This document shows, one piece after another, positions 15,333 to 20,918 of a stretch of DNA of 21,195 bases. Position numbers and translations under genes: made by a program. The DNA is from a virus, in IMG/VR virus record IMGVR_UViG_3300042914_001970, positions 1-21,195 of that record; one strand, given 5' to 3'. Below the pieces are notes generated by a model. It saw only the letters and a list, made by a program, of their open reading frames with translations, searched no databases and was not told the origin of the DNA. The first letter of the stretch is position 1; every line of letters starts with the position of its first letter.

Positions 15333-15510
15333 TGCAATGTCGGTTTAGTACGTTCATAATAAATTCGTTTGCTTCGGTCGGCCACGATGCTTCGATTTCG
15401 CCATCAATCCGAAAGTAGGTAGTTAAGCCATCAACTTCGATGGACATTGATTTGTCTTGTGTTGCATACGTGATTAGTGTTTCAACGGTTTTTGTGATTT
15501 GTTTGCTCAT
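15313..15510 (-). CDS. Hypothetical small protein
   Basis: A 65-residue protein (MSKQITKTVETLITYATQDK) with a central strand pair (MSIEVDGLTTYFRIDGEIEA) and a helical end (NEFIMNVLNRHCNEQNIA). The start lies in the CTAACCTATG context shared with several early genes, and the stop overlaps the RpoA-CTD-like gene by 20 nt. Not recognised. Confidence 0.62.
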   Translation of the reverse strand: MSKQITKTVETLITYATQDKSMSIEVDGLTTYFRIDGEIEASWPTEANEFIMNVLNRHCNEQNIA

Positions 15511-15528
15511 AGGTTAGGGGGTTAGGGG

Positions 15529-15723
15529 TTAGTTATTAATGATTGCTTCGATTTCTTCCGCATAGGTGTTTATAATCCAATTAATGACACTTTCATCTTC
15601 GGGTATTGAAAATGCTTCACGTGTGCCTTGTGTTGTAGCCGACAGATTGTGCTTTGCGATTTCGATACCGTTGCAAGAAATTCTTGTGTAACCTTGTAGT
15701 GATTTTGAAATTGTAATGTTCAT
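15529..15723 (-). CDS. Hypothetical small protein
   Basis: A 64-residue protein (MNITISKSLQGYTRISCNGI) with an N-terminal beta hairpin and a C-terminal acidic helix (INWIINTYAEEIEAIINN). It resembles the next gene in size and layout but not in residues. Its start has the AAACCTATG context. An 86-nt gap precedes it (15724-15809) that holds a CATCTTTG sequence one base from the -7 consensus, so a promoter may lie there. Confidence 0.6.
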   Translation of the reverse strand: MNITISKSLQGYTRISCNGIEIAKHNLSATTQGTREAFSIPEDESVINWIINTYAEEIEAIINN

Positions 15724-15809
15724 AGGTTTGTGTTTTTAGGGGTTAGTTATTCGTTTGTTTTAGTGATGCAAAGATGGGCATTATATCAATACAAATATGT
15801 TAAAAGTTG

Positions 15810-16154
15810 TTAAACCTCACTCATAATATTAACCACCGCCATGCCACTTGCTTCAGCTAACTTCACATTGTTCCTTATGCGCTCCCGAAACCTAAACGCT
15901 TCGTAAGCCGTTGTGAAGTCATCATTGTACACGCTTACCACGTTGTTTTTTAGCTTCATAATTATAGCATCGATAACTTCCCTTACTTGCACAGGAGACA
16001 ATCGGTGTATCATAGCAATTTCAGCGTAATGCAACCCTTTGTTGTACTCGAGCCACATCGACCAATCACGGTCTGTTATGTGTGCAGGTCGGATGCTATC
16101 CCGGTAGGCATCGGACACCACACGGATAGCTTTACGTGTTTTCTGTTTAGCCAT
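15810..16154 (-). CDS. Helix-turn-helix (sigma region 4-like) protein
   Basis: I chose the ATG at 16154 (MAKQKTRKAIRVVSDAYRDS; 114 residues), which overlaps the preceding stop by 8 nt. The longer frame to 16199 would overlap that gene by over 50 nt. The middle (DWSMWLEYNKGLHYAEIAMI, then HRLSPVQVREVIDAIIMKL) has the spacing of a sigma-70 region 4 or LuxR-type HTH, in which GLHYAEIA plus HRLSPVQVREVI would be the two helices. A C-terminal helical segment (YEAFRFRERIRNNVKLAEAS) follows. It is a likely DNA-binding regulator of early or middle phage genes. Confidence 0.62.
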   Translation of the reverse strand: MAKQKTRKAIRVVSDAYRDSIRPAHITDRDWSMWLEYNKGLHYAEIAMIHRLSPVQVREVIDAIIMKLKNNVVSVYNDDFTTAYEAFRFRERIRNNVKLAEASGMAVVNIMSEV

Positions 16155-16341
16155 TGGCAACCTCCTTTCTCCAATTAAGTAAGTGCTGATGCAACTCATT
16201 AAAGTTGTGGCATCTACGTGGCTGTGTTAGTTTCGCACCTGCCTTGGGTTTAGTTGCTGATGCTGTTGGAATGTGGAAAAAGATAGCTTGCATCCATTCC
16301 TTTGCGCTGAATTGAGCGCGTAATTCTGTTAGTAGGTTCAT
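16147..16341 (-). CDS. Small hypothetical protein
   Basis: I chose the ATG at 16341 (MNLLTELRAQFSAKEWMQAI; 64 residues), which overlaps the methyltransferase stop as ATGA. It is basic in the middle (TKPKAGAKLTQPRRCHNFNE) and ends LNWRKEVANG. No motif is recognised. It is probably translationally coupled to the methyltransferase upstream and the HTH gene downstream. Confidence 0.6.
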   Translation of the reverse strand: MNLLTELRAQFSAKEWMQAIFFHIPTASATKPKAGAKLTQPRRCHNFNELHQHLLNWRKEVANG

Positions 16342-17822
16342 AGGGTTATGTATTTTAAAATATGAATAATTACTTCTATTGTCCAACCGTTGCCGAGCAT
16401 CTTATAGCGTTGGCTATCACTAACGTGGTTTGTGTAGTTGTCCGCAACGGTTTGTAGTCGCTCGCATTCGATTGGTGTAAGTCTGCGGATGCGTGAGTGC
16501 GTTAAAATACCAGGACTTCTTACATCTGTATTTAAAGTGGGAGATATTCCATTAGTATCATAAACCCTATTATGTTGGTAAGGTTGCTTCCCTCCGCTTT
16601 CTAATGATGGGTTTAACTGCCTTACTAACGTCATTCCATTTGCTTGTGAACCTTTACAAGAAGTAGATAAAAATGTATTTGCTTTTTCATCTCCATTTTT
16701 AAAATTTGCTTTTTGTCTTTCATTCAATAAAAGCAAATTATCTTTTTGAACACTTGTTAATGAATTTGTTTTATTATCTTTTCGAGCTTCTAATTGTTGT
16801 TCGTTATTTTCGCCTCTTACCCTCATTGCCACTATTTCCACCGCATTAGTATTGCCAGTATCTAAACAATAAGTTTTCCCATCGTTACGACTTAAATGAC
16901 CTGTTCCACCTTTACCACTTGTTGATGAGCGTGGCATTGTGTTGTGGACAATTAAATCCCAATTATGTTTATCAGTAGCAGTAGCACTTCCACCATTTCT
17001 TATTGTCCTTGATTTTGCATTTAAATCAAGGACTGTAAATTGTTTATCTCTTATGTATGTTCCATCAAAAGGTGTTTTGTAATAACCTGCAATTAGGCAA
17101 CCACTTTTTTCTTTGTTTTCAGTAGTCAACATATCAGCATTTGCAGTTGATTTTAAACATTTAGTTATTGCTTTCTCACTCAAAAAATACTTTTCATCAA
17201 CCTCACTTTCAAGTACATCTTTAAGCAATATCCCTCTATCTTTTGGTTGCTCAATAATACTTTCTAAATCCCCAAATAAACCACTTGGTTGCATTCCGAT
17301 GTTTGTCCAGTATATCCTTTTCCTATTTTGCGCTGAAACTAAAGCAGAATTGATGTGCAAAGCATTCACTCCAATTGCTTTTGTCAATACTTTTTCCCAC
17401 TTTTCGCCCATTTCTACATTCTCCAACAAAAAGTAAGTAGGTTTGCATTCGTTAAGCAACCTCATATATTCCCAAAATAAGTAAGATTGCCCCTCAAATT
17501 CATAACCCTCTGCTTTTAATTCAAGGTAATGTTCAAGCGTTAGTATTTCAGTTTCGCATTTAGTACTCATTCCCTTGCGTTTACCGGCAAACGAAAAACT
17601 TTGACAAGGCGATCCACCAAGTAATAAATCAATCTTTGGTAAACTATAACCATCTACATTCACAACACTTCCAAGTTGAATAGTGTTAGGATAGTTAGCC
17701 ATCGTTACCTGAATAGCATACTTGTCGATTTCGGATGCAAAGTAATTATCTACTTTTATTCCAAGTCTATCAAGAGCTTGTTGTCCGCAACTCATTCCAT
17801 CAAATAATGATAATACGTTCAT
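16338..17822 (-). CDS. dcm: C5-cytosine DNA methyltransferase
   Basis: This 494-residue enzyme methylates cytosine C5. Motifs in order: I, LSLFDGMSCGQQAL (4-17); IV, GGSPCQSFSFAG (69-80) with catalytic Cys73; VI, LLENVEM (132-138); VIII, AQNRKRIYWTN (164-174); IX, RRLTPIECERLQ (446-457); X, YKMLGNGWTIEV (473-484). About 270 residues separate VIII from IX, a large target-recognition region with roughly five repeats of a 20-26 residue unit. No restriction endonuclease gene is adjacent, so it is an orphan enzyme, probably protecting phage DNA from host restriction. DNA of the recognition region is more AT-rich than the motif regions. It starts in the AAAACCTATG context. Confidence 0.93.
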   Translation of the reverse strand: MNVLSLFDGMSCGQQALDRLGIKVDNYFASEIDKYAIQVTMANYPNTIQLGSVVNVDGYSLPKIDLLLGGSPCQSFSFAGKRKGMSTKCETEILTLEHYLELKAEGYEFEGQSYLFWEYMRLLNECKPTYFLLENVEMGEKWEKVLTKAIGVNALHINSALVSAQNRKRIYWTNIGMQPSGLFGDLESIIEQPKDRGILLKDVLESEVDEKYFLSEKAITKCLKSTANADMLTTENKEKSGCLIAGYYKTPFDGTYIRDKQFTVLDLNAKSRTIRNGGSATATDKHNWDLIVHNTMPRSSTSGKGGTGHLSRNDGKTYCLDTGNTNAVEIVAMRVRGENNEQQLEARKDNKTNSLTSVQKDNLLLLNERQKANFKNGDEKANTFLSTSCKGSQANGMTLVRQLNPSLESGGKQPYQHNRVYDTNGISPTLNTDVRSPGILTHSRIRRLTPIECERLQTVADNYTNHVSDSQRYKMLGNGWTIEVIIHILKYITL

Positions 17823-17869
17823 AGGTTTTATTGTTGTATAAGCGTTAATAATTAGCGGGTAGCGGGTAG

Positions 17870-18109
17870 TTAGCGGAAATTGCCTTCAATCAGCGAATAA
17901 CGAAACCACTTTGCTCCAGCTTTCGTTGCCGCTAACATAAGTGCCTTTTCCTTTTCAGAGCATTTCTGATATTCTTCGCTAAATGGCAAATCCTGCTCAA
18001 TTATTAAATCTATTTCTTCGTTAGTCGGCAACTGTCCGCTAACAGCACCTACCAAAAAGGCGGGGCTTTCTGCTTCGTTAGAAACATTTGTGGTTAAATT
18101 ATCATTCAT
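17870..18109 (-). CDS. Hypothetical small protein
   Basis: A 79-residue acidic protein (MNDNLTTNVSNEAESPAFLV), with GQLPTNEEIDLIIEQDLPFS and a helical end ALMLAATKAGAKWFRYSLIE. The final stretch resembles small phage proteins with a GAKWxR helix, but I assign no function. Its start is preceded by AGAAAG. It lies between the methyltransferase gene and the cassette-like insert and appears to belong to the native phage operon. Its natural upstream neighbour was probably the 57-residue gene now beyond the insert. Confidence 0.6.
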   Translation of the reverse strand: MNDNLTTNVSNEAESPAFLVGAVSGQLPTNEEIDLIIEQDLPFSEEYQKCSEKEKALMLAATKAGAKWFRYSLIEGNFR

Positions 18110-18150
18110 CTTTCTAAGTTTATTTTGTGGTTAAAATCCCGCCCTTCTGG

Positions 18151-18171
18151 TAGCTGCAAAACGTTATAAGC
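18151..18171 (+). repeat. Left cassette junction (half attC-like site)
   Basis: TAGCTGCAAAACG (18151-18163) is followed by TTATAAGC, giving a GTTATAAGC end identical to the complete site at 18751-18759. The 15-mer TAGCTGCAAAACGTT recurs at the right end of the insert (19032-19046). No matching left arm is found in the 100 bp upstream. This therefore looks like native phage DNA joined to cassette DNA at the G^TT crossover point. Confidence 0.55.
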
Positions 18172-18192
18172 AACCAATTTGACACACGAATC

Positions 18193-18669
18193 ATGAATAA
18201 ATCTGCTGCAAAGCAACTTGACAAAGTTTTGATGTATCTCGACAATGACGAGCAATTTCCTGAAACACATCTTCAAATTAAACGTAAATTTAACGACACA
18301 TTTACTAATAAAGAATTGTACATGATTCTTGAAAAATTGTGTGACGACAAATTGACGAACTTCAATTATCTTACAAAAGTAAATGGCGACAATACTAATA
18401 CTAAGACGTATTATATTACTATTCATGGACGACTTTTTTTAGAACGTGGTGGTTTTATGTATGAAACCAAAATCCAAACAAGACAAACAATTTGGACAAT
18501 TGCTAAGACAACAGCTGCTATACTTAATGCCATTAGTATTTTAGCAATAGGAATTTGTGGAATATATGTATCTAACCAATTAAACATAAAAGACATAAAA
18601 ATTAGTGAACTTGAATTTAAAATAGACTCATTGACAAAAAATACAGTTAAACATAATAAGACAAAATAG
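18193..18669 (+). CDS. Winged-helix-like protein with one TM helix and coiled coil (cassette gene)
   Basis: The only plus-strand gene: 158 residues. Residues 5-85 (AAKQLDKVLMYLDNDEQFPE, then FTNKELYMILEKLCDDKLTN and YYITIHGRLFLERGGF) look like a winged-helix fold of the kind found in small Bacteroidota membrane-associated proteins. Residues about 105-126 (KTTAAILNAISILAIGICG) form one TM helix. The rest (IKDIKISELEFKIDSLTKNT) is a short coiled coil. The gene is AT-rich. No Bacteroidota promoter is visible ahead of it, so it may rely on readthrough or an unseen promoter. Its function is unknown; a membrane-anchored sensor, toxin or superinfection-exclusion factor are possibilities only. Confidence 0.75.
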   Translation: MNKSAAKQLDKVLMYLDNDEQFPETHLQIKRKFNDTFTNKELYMILEKLCDDKLTNFNYLTKVNGDNTNTKTYYITIHGRLFLERGGFMYETKIQTRQTIWTIAKTTAAILNAISILAIGICGIYVSNQLNIKDIKISELEFKIDSLTKNTVKHNKTK

Positions 18670-18677
18670 TTTTGGCA

Positions 18678-18759
18678 GCTTATAACAGCACATTTGCAAA
18701 ATGGCTGACAAGTACTTTGTGTATACAGCCAATTCGCAAATCTGCATCACGTTATAAGC
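18678..18759 (+). repeat. Complete attC-like site between the two cassettes
   Basis: The outer arms GCTTATAAC (18678-18686) and GTTATAAGC (18751-18759) are perfect inverted repeats. Inner arms GCAC-ATTTGC (18688-18697) pair with GCAAAT-CTGC (18736-18745), and TGGCTG (18702-18707) pairs with CAGCCA (18726-18731). Between them are an unpaired AAAA, an ATTC and a roughly 18-nt terminal loop. An imperfect 82-nt hairpin with short outer boxes ending AAC and beginning GTT is the attC architecture. The outer box GTTATAA only partly fits GTTRRRY. Confidence 0.68.
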
Positions 18760-18763
18760 AAGG

Positions 18764-18931
18764 CTAACTTGACTGCTTCGATTTGACAATTTCTTTAATT
18801 TCTTCAAGCGTGTGTTTGCCTTGTGTTTGGCTTATTCCACCATCAGAATATAGGTCATACCAACCGTGCTTTGATTTACGAATTGTCCAACCTTTTAATT
18901 TTCCTGTTTTTATTCGAGTTTCTATTTTCAT
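18764..18931 (-). CDS. 55-residue cassette-borne hypothetical protein
   Basis: A 55-codon frame begins with ATG at 18931 and ends with TAG at 18766-18764, just inside the cassette boundary. The product is basic: MKIETRIKTGKLKGWTIRKS, then HGWYDLYSDGGISQTQGKH and an amphipathic helix TLEEIKEIVKSKQSS. The strand-strand-turn-helix layout could be a small antitoxin-like or double-stranded-RNA-binding-like fold, but there is no convincing family match. It runs opposite to the cassette direction, which is common for toxin-antitoxin cassettes. No promoter box was found. Confidence 0.6.
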   Translation of the reverse strand: MKIETRIKTGKLKGWTIRKSKHGWYDLYSDGGISQTQGKHTLEEIKEIVKSKQSS

Positions 18932-18971
18932 TTTATCGTTCTATTTAAGTTTTTACTAATTAAACCGCCCA

Positions 18972-19051
18972 GCTTATAACAGCAGCTATACGCAATTTTC
19001 CCACCGCACAAAGCCGACACACAACTGCGTATAGCTGCAAAACGTTCAATC
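18972..19051 (+). repeat. Terminal hybrid attC-like site
   Basis: The left arm GCTTATAAC (18972-18980) matches the complete site. Inner arms GCAGCTATACGCA (18982-18994) and TGCGTATAGCTGC (19026-19038) are a perfect 13-bp inverted repeat around a 31-nt loop. The right outer box is GTTCAATC (19044-19051) instead of GTTATAAGC. That is what a G^TT crossover into non-cassette DNA would leave. Confidence 0.62.
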
Positions 19052-19219
19052 CCCCTCCTCCGCATTAATCCGCTTCATAACCGCCTTATATTCGGCAGTA
19101 GCTTTAAGCCGTTTTATTTCGGCTCGGATGTGGTCACGGTACATTTCGGGTATGCGTATGCGAACGGATTTTGGCTCTAATTTGCGCCCTTGGTTTCTGT
19201 CGGAGTGTGGTCTGGTCAT
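19046..19219 (-). CDS. Small basic phage protein
   Basis: A 57-residue protein beginning MTRPHSDRNQGRKLEPKSVR, followed by IRIPEMYRDHIRAEIKRLKA and ending INAEEGD. The basic N-terminus followed by a strand and two helices resembles the small ribbon-helix-helix-like or DNA-binding proteins common in Bacteroidota phages, but the match is weak. The ATG overlaps the stop of the 27-residue gene as ATGA. Its TGA (19048-19046) ends two bases from the right junction of the cassette insert, so the insertion left the gene intact. Confidence 0.65.
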   Translation of the reverse strand: MTRPHSDRNQGRKLEPKSVRIRIPEMYRDHIRAEIKRLKATAEYKAVMKRINAEEGD

Positions 19220-19299
19220 TTCTTTGCGTTATTACGTTGTGATGTTGCCGCCCAAGTGAGCGTGGCTGTTGTGAAGATTACAAGTAGGATTGATGCCAT
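19216..19299 (-). CDS. 27-residue small membrane peptide
   Basis: The ATG at 19299 follows CAAACTACCT, the ACCTATG start context used by several genes here. The product MASILLVIFTTATLTWAATS plus QRNNAKK is a single hydrophobic helix with a basic tail. Its stop overlaps the next ATG as ATGA. Tiny single-TM peptides are common in phage early and lysis regions. It could equally be a leader peptide coupling translation of the next gene. Confidence 0.5.
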   Translation of the reverse strand: MASILLVIFTTATLTWAATSQRNNAKK

Positions 19300-19315
19300 A
19301 GGTAGTTTGTTTTAT

Positions 19316-19333
19316 GGGGGCATTGCTGCCCCC
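19316..19333. other. GC-rich intergenic hairpin
   Basis: GGGGGCA (19316-19322) and TGCCCCC (19327-19333) form a perfect 7-bp stem with a 4-nt loop (TTGC). It sits between the 96-residue gene stop and the 27-residue gene. It lacks a T-run on either strand, so it is not a standard intrinsic terminator. It may stabilise an mRNA end or attenuate translation of the small peptide. Confidence 0.5.
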
Positions 19334-19342
19334 GTTGGTTAG

Positions 19343-19633
19343 TTAAAGTGAAGTGTATAATTTAGTTGTTTGCTCAAATATTGGTTTTAACATATCAGCA
19401 TAAGCACCGTTGATTTCTTTGATTGTTTTAATTTCCATACCTCTAAATTTGCAAATTTTTACATCGTAAGTATCCATACTATTAAGTGTTACATACATAA
19501 TGTTTGCAATTTTAGAACCTTTAAATTTAGCAACAAGAGTTTGTCCATTATTGTCGGAGTAACAAGTTGCTGCGGTCATTGCAATAAATTTGTTTCCGCC
19601 TAATTGATTTAAAATTTCTGTTGTTGTTGTCAT
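19343..19633 (-). CDS. Conserved phage protein of unknown function
   Basis: A 96-residue protein. The opening LNQLGGNKFIAMTAATCYSD is typical of a phage and plasmid family that begins LGGxxFxxMTGA, and the body (TLVAKFKGSKIANIMYVTLN, YDVKICKFRGMEIKTIKEIN) alternates strands like a small beta sheet. The end is helical (YADMLKPIFEQTTKLYTSL). The function is not known. It has its own promoter about 60 nt upstream and starts in a CACAAAGCTATG context. It opens the accessory region downstream of the terminator. Confidence 0.75.
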   Translation of the reverse strand: MTTTTEILNQLGGNKFIAMTAATCYSDNNGQTLVAKFKGSKIANIMYVTLNSMDTYDVKICKFRGMEIKTIKEINGAYADMLKPIFEQTTKLYTSL

Positions 19634-19692
19634 AGCTTTGTGTTTTTTGTTTGTTTTGTTGGCTCAAAAATCAAAATAATATTTCAAATAAA

Positions 19693-19719
19693 CAAATATA
19701 TTTTTTAATTGCTTGTAAA
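19693..19719 (-). promoter_or_regulatory. Bacteroidota-type promoter for the 96-residue gene
   Basis: TATATTTG (19700-19693) on the minus strand matches TAnnTTTG, with a TTG-containing -33 region (GGTTGATTT) about 20 nt upstream. It lies just below the intrinsic terminator and gives a leader of about 55 nt. Confidence 0.6.
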
Positions 19720-19729
19720 TCAACCAAAT

Positions 19730-19758
19730 AAAAAAACGCAGTCCCTTTCGAAACTGCG
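19730..19758 (-). terminator. Intrinsic (Rho-independent) terminator
   Basis: On the minus strand CGCAGTTTC (19758-19750), loop GAAA and GGGACTGCG (19745-19737) form a 9-bp stem with two G-T pairs, followed at once by seven T (19736-19730). It ends transcription from the 21-19.8 kb cluster and from the small promoter at 19796. Confidence 0.82.
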
Positions 19759-19790
19759 CTTACTATGAACAAACACCGCCTATGATAACG
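19730..19790 (-). ncRNA. Predicted short terminated RNA of about 60 nt
   Basis: A full promoter match (TTG, 19-nt spacer, TATATTTG at 19803-19796) fires about 35 nt before the terminator hairpin. The transcript would therefore be only about 60 nt and contains no credible ORF. The geometry is that of a phage small RNA. The same promoter could instead be vestigial, or give a product that extends by readthrough into the 96-residue gene. Confidence 0.4.
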
Positions 19791-19795
19791 ATGTG

Positions 19796-19825
19796 CAAAT
19801 ATAATAATTATTTCACAACCGCCAA
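19796..19825 (-). promoter_or_regulatory. Bacteroidota-type promoter immediately upstream of the terminator
   Basis: TATATTTG (19803-19796) with a TTG about 19 nt further upstream, inside the last codons of the 146-residue gene. The only sequence between it and the terminator is about 35 nt. Confidence 0.5.
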
Positions 19826-20248
19826 CACTCCCAAAATAATAACTCCCAACACCGCCATGCGCTTGTGTCTGCGTTGTTTTCTTGTCTCTTTGGCTTGCGC
19901 TACTATGAGCGTTGAGTCAGCCACAATCACGCTATCTTTAACGGCAATTTCAACTTCTTTGATTTGAACCAACGTGTCGCACTCGGCAACTACTAACTGA
20001 ATGAAAGTATCGCATTCCGCAGGCGCAATGGTGCGAATGTACTTCACTCGCTGGATGTATATCGTATCACGCTCACGGCTCTTATTCTCGGCTATCCTTG
20101 CACGTTCCCTCAACACTTCGGTTTGGGTGAGCAAACTATCGATGTTGTAACCGATATTAAACGGCTCTACATTCGTTCTGTGGCACGTTCGATAAGTCAT
20201 TGCTATTAATACCAACAACAATGCTGCTAACTGCAAATAAATTCTCAT
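19808..20248 (-). CDS. Two-TM coiled-coil protein (possible spanin-like)
   Basis: A 146-residue protein with a TM helix at each end: residues 4-17 (YLQLAALLLVLIAM) and 131-145 (MAVLGVIILGVLAVV). Between them is a mostly helical charged region (LLTQTEVLRERARIAENKSR). A short repeat, AECDTFIQ and AECDTLVQ, is spaced 11 residues apart. It overlaps the previous gene as ATGA and lies downstream of a holin-like gene. A spanin or other envelope-disrupting role is therefore plausible. No lipobox is present, so it is not a classic o-spanin. It is the last gene before the terminator. Confidence 0.6.
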   Translation of the reverse strand: MRIYLQLAALLLVLIAMTYRTCHRTNVEPFNIGYNIDSLLTQTEVLRERARIAENKSRERDTIYIQRVKYIRTIAPAECDTFIQLVVAECDTLVQIKEVEIAVKDSVIVADSTLIVAQAKETRKQRRHKRMAVLGVIILGVLAVVK

Positions 20249-20667
20249 ACTACAATAATATTTTTAACCTCAACTTTGAACGGCACTCGCGCCCCGGTAT
20301 GGTCTTTTTCTGCATACGCTCCTAATGTATAGCCAATCGGCAACGTTCTTCGGCTCGGGAATGTGAACCCTTGCGCTGTTTCGTTCACTATGCAATAGTA
20401 TTCGTAACGGCTCATTTTAAGCGTAACGTGGCAAAGTTCGCCCACTTGCACCTCACAAATGTACTTGCTTATTTGCTTGCCGTTTAAATACGTATAGAGA
20501 AACAATCGGCAGGTGCTTGTGTCTTCGCTTCGGTTGATGCCTATGCGAACGGAGTTGATGTGATGATGCCCACGACTGAACCCCGCAATTTTTTGTATGC
20601 CCTCGCTCGGCTGCATATCGGGTACAATAAATTTAAAGGTCATTATTCGGGGATTGCACACTAACAT
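20245..20667 (-). CDS. Beta-rich hypothetical protein (possible jelly-roll domain)
   Basis: From the ATG at 20667 the protein has 140 residues. The ATG at 20643 (MTFKFIVPDMQPSEGIQKIA) is the more natural domain start. The body has many short strands (HHINSVRIGINRSEDTSTCR, FLYTYLNGKQISKYICEVQV, YEYYCIVNETAQGFTFPS) and ends RVPFKVEVKNIIVV, as in concanavalin A-like or LamG folds. It may be a small carbohydrate-binding or tail-associated protein. Its location between the holin-like and two-TM genes could instead indicate a lysis-related function. No catalytic motif is seen. Confidence 0.55.
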   Translation of the reverse strand: MLVCNPRIMTFKFIVPDMQPSEGIQKIAGFSRGHHHINSVRIGINRSEDTSTCRLFLYTYLNGKQISKYICEVQVGELCHVTLKMSRYEYYCIVNETAQGFTFPSRRTLPIGYTLGAYAEKDHTGARVPFKVEVKNIIVV

Positions 20668-20918
20668 CCTGCGCCCTCCTCTCTACGGTCTATCTTTGGT
20701 TCGGGTGTGTTATTGCGTAAGTTAACTATCTGCTCAACGGTTACTATCCCCATACAAACCGCAGCGAAAATAAGCCACGCATAAAGTGCTTCTATTTGAG
20801 CGGCTGCGGGTATTAATCGAGCGGTAATGTATATTGATGTTGCAACGGCTACGAATGCCGATAGTTTACGAGCGGAGTAGTTGCCCTTGATGTTTTTGAA
20901 AGAGTCGAGTATTTTCAT
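20661..20918 (-). CDS. Two-TM holin-like membrane protein
   Basis: I chose the ATG at 20918, which overlaps the DUF3310 stop as ATGA (85 residues); the frame can extend to 20948. Residues 1-18 are basic (MKILDSFKNIKGNYSARK). Two TM helices follow (about 20-39 and 44-64, AFVAVATSIYITARLIPAAA and LYAWLIFAAVCMGIVT), then a charged tail ending in Cys. Size, topology and the basic N-terminus fit a class II holin. No endolysin gene is in the window, so the name is tentative. Confidence 0.6.
   Translation of the reverse strand: MKILDSFKNIKGNYSARKLSAFVAVATSIYITARLIPAAAQIEALYAWLIFAAVCMGIVTVEQIVNLRNNTPEPKIDRREEGAGC

Larger units (their letters stand above)
18164..19044 (+). mobile_element. Two-cassette integron-like array inserted in a phage operon
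   Basis: The 881-bp segment runs between G^TT junctions. Cassette 1 (18164-18751) carries the plus-strand 158-residue gene and ends in a full attC-like site. Cassette 2 (18752-19044) carries a 55-residue minus-strand gene and ends in a second, hybrid site. The DNA is visibly more AT-rich than the flanks and breaks the uniform minus-strand gene order. The order TTATAAGC, gene, imperfect hairpin ending G is that of integron gene cassettes. No integrase gene or attI is in the window, so the cassettes were probably captured in trans. I saw no transposase or terminal inverted repeats. Confidence 0.65.

Noticed and set aside
18106-18426. A 106-codon minus-strand frame opposite the cassette gene
   Set aside because: It is the antisense of the plus-strand gene, is rich in Cys/Phe/Ile without a fold pattern, and would cross the cassette junction.
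18164-19044. Insertion sequence or transposon
   Set aside because: No transposase gene and no terminal inverted repeats at the boundaries; the hairpins lie at each cassette's end as in attC sites.
19316-19333. GC-rich hairpin as an intrinsic terminator
   Set aside because: No T-run follows on either strand; listed only as a hairpin.
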